Source: RYN-230 sp963713815
GTDB lineage: Bacteria > Actinomycetota > Actinomycetes > Streptosporangiales > Streptosporangiaceae
DNA length: 64,000 nt
Reading direction: 5' to 3'
Assembly (NCBI GenBank): GCA_963713815.1
Contig: CAVQNH010000043.1
Span: forward strand, 1 to 64,000
This document shows, in pieces, positions 8,474-16,565 of the stretch. Below the pieces are notes generated by a model, which was given only the letters and a program-made list of their open reading frames with translations, searched no databases and was not told the origin of the DNA. The position numbers and the translations under genes are program-made. Each line of letters begins with the position of its first letter. Position 1 is the first letter of the stretch.

Positions 8474-9085
8474 GTGACCGACGAGGCGACAAAGCACAAT
8501 CAGGCTACGTACGACCGGATCGCCAGCTTGTACGCCGAGCGGCACGCAGGCCGCGGCCGCTCGTTCCCTGGGCTCATGGCCGGGTTCATGGCCCGCTTGC
8601 CGCGCGGAGCGGACATCGCCGATCTGGGCTGCGGCCCGGCCCGGGATGCCGCGACGTTCGCTGAGGCGGGCTACCGGGTGACTGGCCTCGACCGCTCAGC
8701 GGGAATGCTGGCCATCGCGGCGGGGGCGCTGCCCGGCCGCGTGGCCCAGGCCGACCTGAGATCCCTGCCGCTCGCCACCGGGAGCCTGGATGGGATCTGG
8801 TGCTGCGCGGCCCTGCTGCACGTGCCGCAGGACCAGACCGTGATGGTCCTGGGGGAGATGCGCCGCGTGCTGCGGCGCGGCGGCCACCTGGCTTTGGTCA
8901 CCGCCCTCGGGGACGGAGCCAGGCTGGAGACCGTCCCTTACGCCCCGGACCGGCAGCGCTGGTTCTTCTACCGCGACCCCGCCCGGCTGCCTGAGCAACT
9001 GCCCGCCGCCGGGCTGCAGGTCCTCGACATGACGAGGGAAGCCGGGTCCCGTGACTGGGTCAAGGTCCTGGCCCGCGCGGCCTGA
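8474..9085 (+). CDS. Class I SAM-dependent methyltransferase
   Basis: A 203-residue Rossmann-fold methyltransferase. Motif I is DLGCGPARDAATFAEAGY (residues about 52-69), followed by the acidic VTGLDRS; motif IV is LDGIWCCAALLHV, and a post-motif GEMRRVLRRGGHLALVTA is typical of small-molecule methyltransferases of the UbiE/Methyltransf_11 type. The substrate cannot be deduced. The GTG at 8474 lacks a good Shine-Dalgarno. The gene is divergent from the LacI gene and may share its operator region, but no sugar-related role is evident. Confidence 0.85.
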   Translation: MTDEATKHNQATYDRIASLYAERHAGRGRSFPGLMAGFMARLPRGADIADLGCGPARDAATFAEAGYRVTGLDRSAGMLAIAAGALPGRVAQADLRSLPLATGSLDGIWCCAALLHVPQDQTVMVLGEMRRVLRRGGHLALVTALGDGARLETVPYAPDRQRWFFYRDPARLPEQLPAAGLQVLDMTREAGSRDWVKVLARAA

Positions 9086-9156
9086 CTCCGGGCCGCGGCG
9101 GGGACGTGGCGGTCGGGGCGGGCCGCCCTGTCGGAGGGGGACGGCAAAATGGGAGC

Positions 9157-9906
9157 GTGGCCGGCAGCGAGAGCGGGTGGGAGGGGGATGACCGGGCGGT
9201 CCGCGCCCTCCGCCCCGATCCGGGTGTCCCGGTTGACACCTCGCGGTGGCCGGCGACCGTCCCGGCGGTGGAACAGCTGCTGTGCGAGGGCCTGGAACTG
9301 CCCGCCGGCCTCACCGTGCTGGTGGGCGAGAACGGGTCCGGCAAGTCCACGATGATCGAGATGCTGGCCGAGGCGTGCGGCCTCAACCCGCAGGGCGGCT
9401 CAGCCGCGGGCCAGCTGTTCCGGGTCCGGGACAGCGAGCCGAGGACGGGCGCGCACCTGATCGTCGAGCGCGGGGTGGTCCGGCCCCGCTGGTCTTACTT
9501 CCTCCGCGCCGACACCATGCACAGCCTGTACACCTACCTGGAAGACAATCCCGGGGCGCGCCGGGAGCGATTCCACGAGCTCAGCCACGGAGAAGGCTTC
9601 CTGCAGATCCTGCGGACCAGGGTGAACCAGCCGGGGTTCTACCTGATGGACGAACCGGACGCGCCGCTGTCGTTCACGGCCTGCCTGGGGCTGGCCGGGC
9701 TGCTGCATGACCTGGCCGCTGAAGGGTCGCAGGCCGTGGTGGCCACCCACTCGCCGATCGTGGCCGCCGTCCCCGGCGCGGCCATCTGGGAACTGGGCGA
9801 CTGGGGCATCCGCACCTCCCGGTGGGAAGACCTCCACATCGTCACCGCCTGGCGGGAGTTCCTGGGGGACCCGGGCCTGTACTTCCGCTACCTGCTCAGC
9901 GACTGA
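9157..9906 (+). CDS. AAA/ABC-type ATPase with ATP-binding cassette core
   Basis: A 249-residue protein with Walker A VGENGSGKSTMIEMLAEA (residues about 65-82), an LSHGEGFLQIL signature-like motif, Walker B FYLMDEPDAPLSF and an H-loop VVATHSPIVAAVPGA. These are the features of a soluble RecF/SMC-like or AAA_21 predicted ATPase rather than of a transporter subunit. No membrane partner or nuclease lies next to it. The GTG at 9157 is preceded by CAAAAT at a 6-nt gap, suggesting a leaderless message, although GGGAGC could also serve as a weak ribosome binding site. Role unknown. Confidence 0.8.
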   Translation: MAGSESGWEGDDRAVRALRPDPGVPVDTSRWPATVPAVEQLLCEGLELPAGLTVLVGENGSGKSTMIEMLAEACGLNPQGGSAAGQLFRVRDSEPRTGAHLIVERGVVRPRWSYFLRADTMHSLYTYLEDNPGARRERFHELSHGEGFLQILRTRVNQPGFYLMDEPDAPLSFTACLGLAGLLHDLAAEGSQAVVATHSPIVAAVPGAAIWELGDWGIRTSRWEDLHIVTAWREFLGDPGLYFRYLLSD

Positions 9907-9973
9907 GGCGGGTCAGAACCCGGCCTGCCTGGCGGGTTCCGGTTATGGCTGCGGCGCGGGGAGGTGGTCTAGC

Positions 9974-10597
9974 GTGTCAGCTATGGACGATGCGTCCATC
10001 CGGGTTTCGGATGCCGACCGTGAGCAGGCCGTGGTCTCACTCCGCGAGCATCTGCTGGCGGGCCGCCTGACGCTCGACGAATTCGCCGAGCGGGTCGAGA
10101 ATGCCCTCCGGGCCCGGGTGGGCGGGGACCTGGACCGCATCCAGGAAGACCTGCCCGCGGCGTCCCCGGCGGCGGCCCGTCCGCGCCGCAGGGCAGCGCG
10201 GTTCACCGCGGCGCTGCTCGGGCACGTCACGCGGCGCGGCCGGTTCCGGCTGCGCGGCTGGACGCTCGCGGCCAGTGCCTTCGGCGACCTGGACCTGGAT
10301 CTGCGCGAGGCCACCATCGAGAGGCCAGCGACAGCGGTGACCGCCCTCGTCGCCTTCGGCAACGCGGACATCTACGTGCCCGAAGGGGTCAGCGTGGACG
10401 TCAGCGGCGTGACCATTTCCGGCCACCGCCGCGAGTGGGGGCGCGACAGCAGCCGCCCGGACGCCCCCCTCCTCCGGGTCCGCGTGGTGGGCTGTTTCGG
10501 GACCGTGGACGTGTGGCGCGTGCCGCGTGACGTGCACGGCAGCTACCGCGAGATCTTCCGCCAGGTCAAGGAGCGCCAGCGCCAGCTGCCCGGCTGA
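9974..10597 (+). CDS. DUF1707 (SHOCT-like) protein with LiaF-like C-terminus
   Basis: A 207-residue protein. Residues about 8-60 are DUF1707 (IRVSDADREQAVVSLREHLL, then GRLTLDEFAERVENALRAR). The C-terminal half (residues about 90-185) is a beta-rich module with FGDLDLDLREATI, FGNADIYVPEGVSVDV and GCFGTVDVWRVP, resembling the LiaF/DUF2154 fold linked to envelope stress sensing. There is no transmembrane helix between the two parts. GAGGTGG at 9961-9967 sits 6 nt before GTG 9974; ATG 9983 is the alternative start. Function beyond the family is unknown. Confidence 0.85.
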   Translation: MSAMDDASIRVSDADREQAVVSLREHLLAGRLTLDEFAERVENALRARVGGDLDRIQEDLPAASPAAARPRRRAARFTAALLGHVTRRGRFRLRGWTLAASAFGDLDLDLREATIERPATAVTALVAFGNADIYVPEGVSVDVSGVTISGHRREWGRDSSRPDAPLLRVRVVGCFGTVDVWRVPRDVHGSYREIFRQVKERQRQLPG

Positions 10598-10625
10598 GCG
10601 GCCCGGCGTCCCGCGCTCCCGCTGC

Positions 10626-11840
10626 TCACCCTGGCCACGCAGGCCCGGCCGCGCGGAGGAGGGACCGGTCGAGGTCCGCGAGCGTGGCCGCGCCGCACAA
10701 CGCCATCGAGGTCCGCAATTGGCCCGCGAGGATGTCGATGGCGTGCCTGACGCCGGGTTCCCCGGCCGCGGCAAGCCCGTACAGGTGAGCGCGGCCGACC
10801 AGGACGGCCCGGGCCCCGAGCGCCAGGGCGGTGGCGATGTCGCTGCCCCGCCGGATCCCCGAGTCGAAGAGCACCTCGACCTGGTCCCCGACGGCGTCCG
10901 CGATGCCCGGCAGGACCTCCAGGGCCGCGGGCACATGGTCCTGCTGCCGGCCACCGTGGTTGGAGACGATGACCGCGTCCACTCCCTCGCCGGCGGCCCG
11001 GCGGGCGTCATCCGCGCTCAGCACGCCCTTCAGGGCGATGGGGCCATCCCACTCCTGCCGGATCCAGTCCAGGTCCGGCCAGCCCACCGTGCCGTCGAAC
11101 ATCTCCGCCAGCCGCTGCCGTGAGGTGAGCGCGCTGGCGGACAGGTTGGGGAAGCCCAGGGCCGGCGATGTCAGGAAGTGCCAGGCCCAGGCCGGGTGGA
11201 GGGCGCCGTTGGCGACCGTGCGCAGCGTCAGCTCCGGGTTCGGCAGCACGATGCCGTGCCGCAGTTCGCGTTCCCGGTTCGACCGCACCGAGGTGTCGAC
11301 GGTCAGCAGCAGGGCCCGGTAGCCGGCCGCCCGGGCCTGGGCGATCAGCTTCCTGGCCGCGGACCGGTCGCCCCACAGGTAGAGCTGGAACCACAGCGGG
11401 CTGCCCTGGGCGGCGCTGGCGATCGCCTCGAGCGGCTGCGTCGCGAGGGTCGAGATCCCGTAGGGCAGCCCCGTGTGCCGGGCCGCCCGGGCGACCGCGA
11501 GCTCACCCTCGCGGTGGAACATCCGCGGCGCGCCGATGGGGGCCAGCGCGAACGGGAGCGGCATCGGCGTGCCCAGCACCGTCGTGGCGGTGTCCGGCTG
11601 GCTCACGGCCCGCAGCACCCGGGGGACCAGTTCCACCTGCCCGAACGCCTCGCGGTTGCGGCGCATCGTCCACTCGTCCTCGCCGCCGCCTTCGAGATAG
11701 CCGAGCGCGGCGGCGGGCAGGCGCCGGCGGGCCAGGCGGCGCAGGTCGCCGATGCTGTGGCAGCGGGCCAGGGCCGGGACGCCGTAGGGGGCTTCGCCGC
11801 GGCCGACGTGGATCAGCTCACGGATCTCGGACAGGTTCAT
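10626..11840 (-). CDS. FMN-dependent alpha-hydroxy-acid oxidase/dehydrogenase
   Basis: A 404-residue TIM-barrel flavoenzyme of the lactate/glycolate/mandelate oxidase family. Visible blocks are YLEGGGEDEWTMRRNREAF, the FMN-binding PFALAPIGAPRMF, WFQLYLWGDR, the Lys of IALKGVLSADDA, and the active-site His and Arg in VSNHGGRQQD, followed by VLFDSGIRRGSDIATALALG. It oxidises a 2-hydroxy acid to the 2-oxo acid; lactate or a longer hydroxy acid is plausible. It is the last gene of a probable minus-strand operon (lipoprotein, exporter, membrane protein, this enzyme), 25 nt after the previous stop. A heme-free, soluble form is suggested by the lack of extra domains. Confidence 0.9.
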   Translation of the reverse strand: MNLSEIRELIHVGRGEAPYGVPALARCHSIGDLRRLARRRLPAAALGYLEGGGEDEWTMRRNREAFGQVELVPRVLRAVSQPDTATTVLGTPMPLPFALAPIGAPRMFHREGELAVARAARHTGLPYGISTLATQPLEAIASAAQGSPLWFQLYLWGDRSAARKLIAQARAAGYRALLLTVDTSVRSNRERELRHGIVLPNPELTLRTVANGALHPAWAWHFLTSPALGFPNLSASALTSRQRLAEMFDGTVGWPDLDWIRQEWDGPIALKGVLSADDARRAAGEGVDAVIVSNHGGRQQDHVPAALEVLPGIADAVGDQVEVLFDSGIRRGSDIATALALGARAVLVGRAHLYGLAAAGEPGVRHAIDILAGQLRTSMALCGAATLADLDRSLLRAAGPAWPG

Positions 11841-11865
11841 AAGGGACAGTCTTCCCGGGACACGG

Positions 11866-12531
11866 TCAGCGGGTACCGATCGCCGTCACCACGGCCAGGA
11901 CGAAGGTAGCCAGGGCACCCAGGCCGTGCCCGAACGGGATGACCGCGGCCGGGTATACCCGGGGCTTGCGGGGCCGCTCGGCGCCGGCGGCGGGCAGGCT
12001 GGCGATCACCTCGTCGATGAGCCGCGCGGCCAGGGCCTCGTCGGTCAGCGCGCGGGCCAGCGTCGCGTCCGTGAGGCGGCCGCGCACGGCGTCATGGGCC
12101 GGCGGCGGGAACAGGACCGCGCCCTGCGAACCGCGCCCGCCGCGGCCGGGCTCCGGCGCCCCGGGATCTTTCCCGGCGTGGCCGGGATCCCCGGCCGGCC
12201 GGGGATAGGGGGTCCACAACGTCACCGTGCAGATGCCCAGCCCGATCGCGGGGGTCAGCAGGGTCACGGCCACCCAGGCCAGCGGCCCCCAGCCGGTGGC
12301 CAGGAACGCAGCCCAGGTCGCCAGGCCGGCGAGGGCCAGGCTGAAGTGCGTATACAGGACCCGGGGGGACAGGCCGTCGCGGACCGAGCGCTGCTCGCGC
12401 AGGGCGCCGCGGGCCGCCAGGGACCGGAGCATGTAGGCCCCGAAGCTGGCCGTGAACAGCCAGCACAGCAAGGTGGCGAGACCCAGCGCGCCGCCGTGCG
12501 CCGAGGGGGCCGCAGTCGCCACGGTCGCCAC
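11866..12531 (-). CDS. Four-TM membrane protein, paralogue type A
   Basis: A 221-residue membrane protein: TM1 at residues about 15-36 (LATLLCWLFTASFGAYML), TM2 at 59-79 (LYTHFSLALAGLATWAAFL), TM3 at 83-105 (PLAWVAVTLLTPAIGLG), a long cytosolic acidic/Ala-rich linker, and TM4 at 200-220 (GHGLGALATFVLAVVTAI). Histidines sit inside TM2 and TM4. The protein at 15883-16506 has the same plan (FSHPLLGLIGLGVW, PLAWVAFG, LLHGLAASATFVVAV), so the two are diverged paralogues. Paired TM histidines suggest heme or quinone binding, but this is inference. Start GTG 12531; GTG 12522 is possible. Confidence 0.7.
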   Translation of the reverse strand: MATVATAAPSAHGGALGLATLLCWLFTASFGAYMLRSLAARGALREQRSVRDGLSPRVLYTHFSLALAGLATWAAFLATGWGPLAWVAVTLLTPAIGLGICTVTLWTPYPRPAGDPGHAGKDPGAPEPGRGGRGSQGAVLFPPPAHDAVRGRLTDATLARALTDEALAARLIDEVIASLPAAGAERPRKPRVYPAAVIPFGHGLGALATFVLAVVTAIGTR

Positions 12532-12575
12532 CCGCCAATCTGCCCTGGGCTCCGGGGCGGGCCCGGCCGGCCTGG

Positions 12576-14168
12576 TCAGGCCTGGTCGGAGCCGGCGGCC
12601 CGGCGGCCCAGGAGCACGAACGTGAAGAGCCCGGCGGCGAGCACCAGGAAGGCCGAGAGCAGGAGCGCGGCATGCAATCCTGCGTAGAACGCACTGTACG
12701 CCGCGTGAATGACCTCCTGCACTAGTGCGCCCTGGCCCGCCCCGGCCGCGCCGCCCGCGCCGCTGGTGTTCCCGTTGGACGGGACACCGCCGGTTTCGAC
12801 GGCGTGGATGACGATCGACTGGAAATTCGACGGGATGCCCAGGTGCTTCAGCCTGCCGGTCAGGCTGGACCGCAGCTGCGCGTTGACCAGCGCGCCCAGG
12901 ATCGCCACGCCGGTCACCGCCCCGATCTCCCGGCTGGTGTTGGTGGCCGAGGCGGCCATGCCCGACCGGGCGGGCGGAACCGCGGACAGGGCCGCCGAGG
13001 TGATCGGGACCACGGTCGCGCCGATACCCAGGCCGGTCAGCGCCAGCGCCCCGGCGAGCGGCAGGTAGGCCGGGTGCGGGCTGAGCGTGAACGTGGTGAG
13101 CAGCAGGCCGGCCCCGAACATCAGGCAGCCGAGGAAGATCGACCAGCGCGGCCCGGACGGGCTGGTCCACCGCCCGGCGAGCAGGGACGCGGCGATCATC
13201 AGCACCGTCATCGGCAGGAAGGCCAGCGCGATCTGGTACCCGCTGTCGCCGACCACCTCGGCCAGGTACAGGGCGGTGAAGAAGAAGACCGCGAACGTCG
13301 CGAAGTAGGCGCAGAACGCGACCACATTGGCGGTCAGGAACCGCGGTACCCGCAGATACCGCAGGTCCAGCAGAGGGTGCGCGGCGCGGCTCTCCCACCA
13401 GAAGAACGCCGCCGCGCCCACCGCGCTCAGGCCGAGCAGGCTGAGCACGCTGGGGGAGGCGAAGCCGCCGTCCTCCCCCCCGATCACCCCGAAGACCAGG
13501 GCGGTCAGGGCGCCGGCGCCCAGGACCGCCCCAGGGATATCCACCCGGTGCGCGTCCGGGTCAGAGTTCTCCGGCAGCACGATCAGCCCGGCCACCAGCG
13601 CCGCCAGCCCGAAGACCAGGTTGAACCAGAAGATCGCGCGCCAGTTCCAGGCGCCGACCAGCGCACCGCCGATGACCGGGCCGAGCGCGAGGGCCAGCCC
13701 GGACACCGCCGCCCAGACGCCGACCGCCCGGGTCCGGGCGCGCGCCTCGGTGTACAGGTGCCGGAGCATGGACAGGGTGCCGGGTTCGCTGGCCGCCGCG
13801 CCGAATCCCATGACGGCCCGGCCGGCGATGACCAGGTCAATGTTCGGGGCCAGCGCGGACAGCACCGAGCCGGCGCAGAAGATGCCGACCCCGATCAGCA
13901 TGACCCGCTTCCGGCCGAACTCGTCACCGACCATGCCGAAAGCCAGCATGGCCCCGGCGAACGTGAGCGCGTAGGCGCCGACCACCCACTGCAGGGCACT
14001 GACGCCCGCGTGCAGCTCGGCCTGCACACTGCCGAGCGCCACGCTGACGATCGTGTTGTCGAGGAAGGTCAGGAACAGCACCATAGTCAGCACGGCCAGG
14101 GCCAGGCCGCGGCTGCCGTGGCGGGGCGCAGGGGCCCGCTCGGCGGGCGCGCCTACCGAGCGGACCAT
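12576..14168 (-). CDS. DHA2-family MFS drug/proton antiporter (EmrB/QacA type)
   Basis: A 530-residue, 14-helix major facilitator. Motif D1 appears as FLDNTIVSVALGSVQAEL in TM1, motif A as FGMVGDEFGRKRVMLIGV after TM2, and the antiporter motif C as SGLALALGPVIGGALV in TM5. These place it in the DHA2 (14-TMS) group that expels drugs or other hydrophobic compounds. A large TM13-14 loop, Gly/Asn-rich (about residues 455-480), faces outward. It starts 4 nt after the stop of the lipoprotein gene at 14173, so the two are probably co-transcribed, and is followed after 44 nt by the membrane protein at 12531. Substrate unknown. Confidence 0.9.
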   Translation of the reverse strand: MVRSVGAPAERAPAPRHGSRGLALAVLTMVLFLTFLDNTIVSVALGSVQAELHAGVSALQWVVGAYALTFAGAMLAFGMVGDEFGRKRVMLIGVGIFCAGSVLSALAPNIDLVIAGRAVMGFGAAASEPGTLSMLRHLYTEARARTRAVGVWAAVSGLALALGPVIGGALVGAWNWRAIFWFNLVFGLAALVAGLIVLPENSDPDAHRVDIPGAVLGAGALTALVFGVIGGEDGGFASPSVLSLLGLSAVGAAAFFWWESRAAHPLLDLRYLRVPRFLTANVVAFCAYFATFAVFFFTALYLAEVVGDSGYQIALAFLPMTVLMIAASLLAGRWTSPSGPRWSIFLGCLMFGAGLLLTTFTLSPHPAYLPLAGALALTGLGIGATVVPITSAALSAVPPARSGMAASATNTSREIGAVTGVAILGALVNAQLRSSLTGRLKHLGIPSNFQSIVIHAVETGGVPSNGNTSGAGGAAGAGQGALVQEVIHAAYSAFYAGLHAALLLSAFLVLAAGLFTFVLLGRRAAGSDQA

Positions 14169-14172
14169 GTGA

Positions 14173-14718
14173 CTAGCCCGCAGACTTGCAAGCCGCCGGG
14201 AGCCCGGACGTCTTGCCGCCGTTTTCCACGGTCAGCAGCCCGCAGAAGCTGGCCACCCCGACCTTCCAGGTGCCGGCCTGCTTGACCGCCACTCCGCTCT
14301 GGTTGGACAGCGCGGGCTGGCCCCCGAGCAGGATGTTGTATGTCACCTTGGCCTGCGATGGTGAGACCACCGTCACCTTGGTGACCTTCGCGGTGGCCGA
14401 GGAGGCGAGGCCCGAGCCGGCCTGGGACCTGATGACGGATGCGAACGTCTGACCATCCTGGAGGAGGCTGACCCGCTTGGCCACGGGGGTCTTGGGGCTG
14501 AAGAACGCCTCCCAGTCCGCGGTGATCGCGGCCGTGGCGCCGGAACTGCTGACCGGGCTGGCCGAGGTAGCCGGGGCGGAGGCGGACGACGATGGTGCCG
14601 AGCTCGGACTCGAGCTGGCACCAGAGCTGGAGCTATTGCTGCCACTCGAGCACGCGGCGATGCCCGCGGCGAGTGCGCAAACCAGCAGAATCTGCTGGGG
14701 AACTCTACGAGCGACCAT
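14173..14718 (-). CDS. Ser-rich secreted lipoprotein
   Basis: A 181-residue lipoprotein: basic N-terminus, hydrophobic core and lipobox GIAAC (Cys about 23), then a 40-residue Ser/Ala linker that should be extended in the cell wall, and a beta-rich globular C-terminal domain of about 110 residues (ITADWEAFFSPKTPVAKR at its start, SFCGLLTVENGG near its end) with two cysteines. The globular part resembles small extracytoplasmic domains of actinobacterial proteins without assigned function. GAAAAT ends 6 nt before the ATG at 14718, consistent with leaderless transcription. The gene leads a probable operon with the exporter directly downstream. Confidence 0.8.
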   Translation of the reverse strand: MVARRVPQQILLVCALAAGIAACSSGSNSSSSGASSSPSSAPSSSASAPATSASPVSSSGATAAITADWEAFFSPKTPVAKRVSLLQDGQTFASVIRSQAGSGLASSATAKVTKVTVVSPSQAKVTYNILLGGQPALSNQSGVAVKQAGTWKVGVASFCGLLTVENGGKTSGLPAACKSAG

Positions 14719-15077
14719 TCAGCTATTTTCCAACTTCTGGCCGCCGGCCGCGACTCAGCAGGCCCTGATCCATGACGTCACAGTCAGGCTGACGGCCACG
14801 CCGGGGTCGCGCTGCCGGTCAGCCGGACGGCAGGCTGCCCTCGGCTGACTCCCGCTCAGCCTGGTTGGGCATCCCGCGGACCAGCCCGTGCTGCTCGTCC
14901 TGAGCATGGTCCCCGCCCGGCATCCGCGTAAGCCTCCCAGCTAGGGGGCCGCGCTGACAAGCTGGCCCCTGCGCGCCTGGCTGGCCTCATCCGCGGAGGA
15001 TGATGTGGGAGGACGACCCCGGCCGCCGGTCCGGCCCGGGGTGAAGATCAAGGACCACCGCCGGAGAGGAGACGCAG
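14719..15077. other. Intergenic region between divergent genes
   Basis: Outside the predicted -10 (GAAAAT, minus strand, 14730-14725) of the lipoprotein gene I see no coding frame with family similarity and no strong hairpin. A strong GGAGAGGAG at 15063-15071 belongs to the DUF202 gene that follows. Confidence 0.5.
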
Positions 15078-15461
15078 ACGGACGCCAGCGGCCCCGGCAG
15101 CCCGGCCCCGCCCGCATCTGCCGGGCCGGACCCTGAGCCTGACGCGCGCTTCACCTTCGCCAACGAGCGGACATTCCTGGCCTGGATCCGCACGGCCCTG
15201 GCCCTGGTGGCCGCGGGGCTGGCCATCGTCCAGCTGCTGCCGCCGTTCCCCGGGATCCGCTGGGGCCGGCACGCCATCGGGGTCCCGCTGATCCTTCTCG
15301 GCGCGGTCGTGGCGGTGTACAGCTACCTCGAGTGGCACGCCAACCAGCGGGCGCTGCGCCGGGGCGACCCGCTGCGCCGGTCCTGGCTGCCGGAACTGCT
15401 GGCCGTGGTCATCGGGCTGGTCGCGCTGGCCGCGGCGGCGCTGGCGCTGGTGTCCGGGTGA
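15078..15461 (+). CDS. DUF202 (YidH-like) membrane protein, apparent ACG start
   Basis: Conserved DUF202 sequence begins at 15141 (DARFTFANERTFLAWIRTAL), then TM1 (ALVAAGLAIVQLL), TM2 (IGVPLILLGAVVAVYSYLEW) and TM3 (LLAVVIGLVALAAAALAL). The frame is open from 15045 but contains no ATG, GTG or TTG before the conserved block. The only sensible start is ACG at 15078, placed 6 nt after a strong GGAGAGGAG, giving 127 residues beginning (M)TDASGPG. ACG initiation is rare; a substitution or assembly error of ATG is the alternative. It overlaps the next DUF202 gene by 4 nt, so translation is coupled. DUF202 proteins are three-TM proteins of unknown role. Confidence 0.75.
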   Translation, partial: TDASGPGSPAPPASAGPDPEPDARFTFANERTFLAWIRTALALVAAGLAIVQLLPPFPGIRWGRHAIGVPLILLGAVVAVYSYLEWHANQRALRRGDPLRRSWLPELLAVVIGLVALAAAALALVSG

Positions 15462-15841
15462 GTGACGGGATGAGCCGGGCCGGGCCGGGCGGAAGGGGCG
15501 GTCCCGGGCTGCCCGGTCCCGGGGCGGGCGGTGCACCCGGCGATCCCGGGCTGGCCCGGGCCCGGACCAGCCTGGCCTGGACCCGCACCGCCCTCTCGTT
15601 CGCGGCGATCGGCGGGGTCATCCTGAAGCGGGAGCTGGCCGCCGGGTTCGTGGTCCTGGCCCTGAGCTGCCTGGTCTGGCTGGTGGGCCGGCTGGCTGTC
15701 GTGCCGGGCCTGTCGGGTCAGGTGCGGGCCCGCCCGGGCCCCCTGCTGGCGATCAGCATCGCGGTGACCGGGGTGGCCATCGCGGCACTGATGCTGGCCC
15801 TGCTCGGGCCGCAAACGGCCGGCCTGCGGCTGCGGCCCTGA
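15458..15841 (+). CDS. Second DUF202 family membrane protein
   Basis: A 127-residue protein with a Gly/Pro-rich N-terminus (residues 1-30) followed by the DUF202 hallmark LARARTSLAWTRTALSF and three hydrophobic segments (AIGGVILKRELAAGFVVLAL is the middle block; the last is ISIAVTGVAIAALMLALLG). GTG 15458 overlaps the stop of the preceding DUF202 gene (GTGA). Tandem DUF202 pairs occur widely in actinobacteria, and the equal lengths suggest a hetero-oligomer, which is inference. It converges on the membrane protein gene ending at 15883. Confidence 0.85.
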   Translation: MSDGMSRAGPGGRGGPGLPGPGAGGAPGDPGLARARTSLAWTRTALSFAAIGGVILKRELAAGFVVLALSCLVWLVGRLAVVPGLSGQVRARPGPLLAISIAVTGVAIAALMLALLGPQTAGLRLRP

Positions 15842-15882
15842 GCCTGCACCCGGGGCCAGCTGCCACGTCCTGCGGCCCGGGC

Positions 15883-16506
15883 TCAGACGTGGCTGGCGGT
15901 CAGCGCGGCCAGCACGGCCACCACGAACGTGGCGCTGGCGGCCAGCCCGTGCAGGAGGACCAGCCGGGGCGGGAAGCCGGCCCGTGCGGGGCGCTCACCG
16001 CGCCGGGCGGCCCGGGCGTTGCGGGCCAGCCAGCTGAGCCCGGCGGCGATCGCGGCGACCAGGATCCCGAACGCGACCCAGGCCAGCGGCGCGTGGTGGG
16101 TGCCCACGAAGATGAACCAGACGCCCAGGCCGATCAGCCCGAGCAGCGGGTGGCTGAACTCCAGCAGCGGGTGCTCGCCCGGCGTGGCGTGCACCTTGAC
16201 CCGGGGGATGGGCGGGGGCTCGGCCTGGCCGGCCATGCTCCTCAGCGGTGCGGGTGCAGGCTGGGCGGAACCGGACCCGGCCCGGGGGGAACCGGCTGCG
16301 CCCGGGGCGGGATCGGTCCCGGGCACCATCACGGGCGGGGCCGGGACAGGAACGGTCTCCTGGACACCGGCGGTCCCCTGGGCGCCGCGGCCCTGGGCGC
16401 CGGCGGCCTGCTGGGCGGCAGCGCGCTTGGCCGCGCCTCCCGCCGTGAGCAGGACCAGCCCGGCGGCAGCGGTCAGTACCCACAGGACCAGCGTCGCGAT
16501 CGCCAC
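15883..16506 (-). CDS. Four-TM membrane protein, paralogue type B
   Basis: A 207-residue membrane protein: TM1 (VAIATLVLWVLTAAAGLVLL) at the very N-terminus, a 75-residue Ala/Pro/Gly linker, TM2 (HPLLGLIGLGVWFIFVG), TM3 (LAWVAFGILVAAIAAGLSWL) and TM4 (LLHGLAASATFVVAVLAAL). Membrane histidines (FSHPLL, TMs 2 and 4) and the end motif HGLAASATFVVAV match the protein at 11866-12531, so the two are paralogues with different linkers. GTG 16506 is chosen because GGAGGGAG lies 6 nt upstream; a TTG at 16536 is the longer option. No family name can be given with confidence. Confidence 0.7.
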   Translation of the reverse strand: MAIATLVLWVLTAAAGLVLLTAGGAAKRAAAQQAAGAQGRGAQGTAGVQETVPVPAPPVMVPGTDPAPGAAGSPRAGSGSAQPAPAPLRSMAGQAEPPPIPRVKVHATPGEHPLLEFSHPLLGLIGLGVWFIFVGTHHAPLAWVAFGILVAAIAAGLSWLARNARAARRGERPARAGFPPRLVLLHGLAASATFVVAVLAALTASHV

Positions 16507-16565
16507 CGGGATCTCCCTCCGCGCCACCGGGTTCAACGGCGGAACCGCCGGGACCGTTCCTCAGG

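Noticed and set aside
12804..14285. 493-residue plus-strand frame opposite the MFS gene
   Set aside because: It is composed of Gln/Arg/His/Gly-rich sequence without domains and is the antisense of a well-supported DHA2 exporter.
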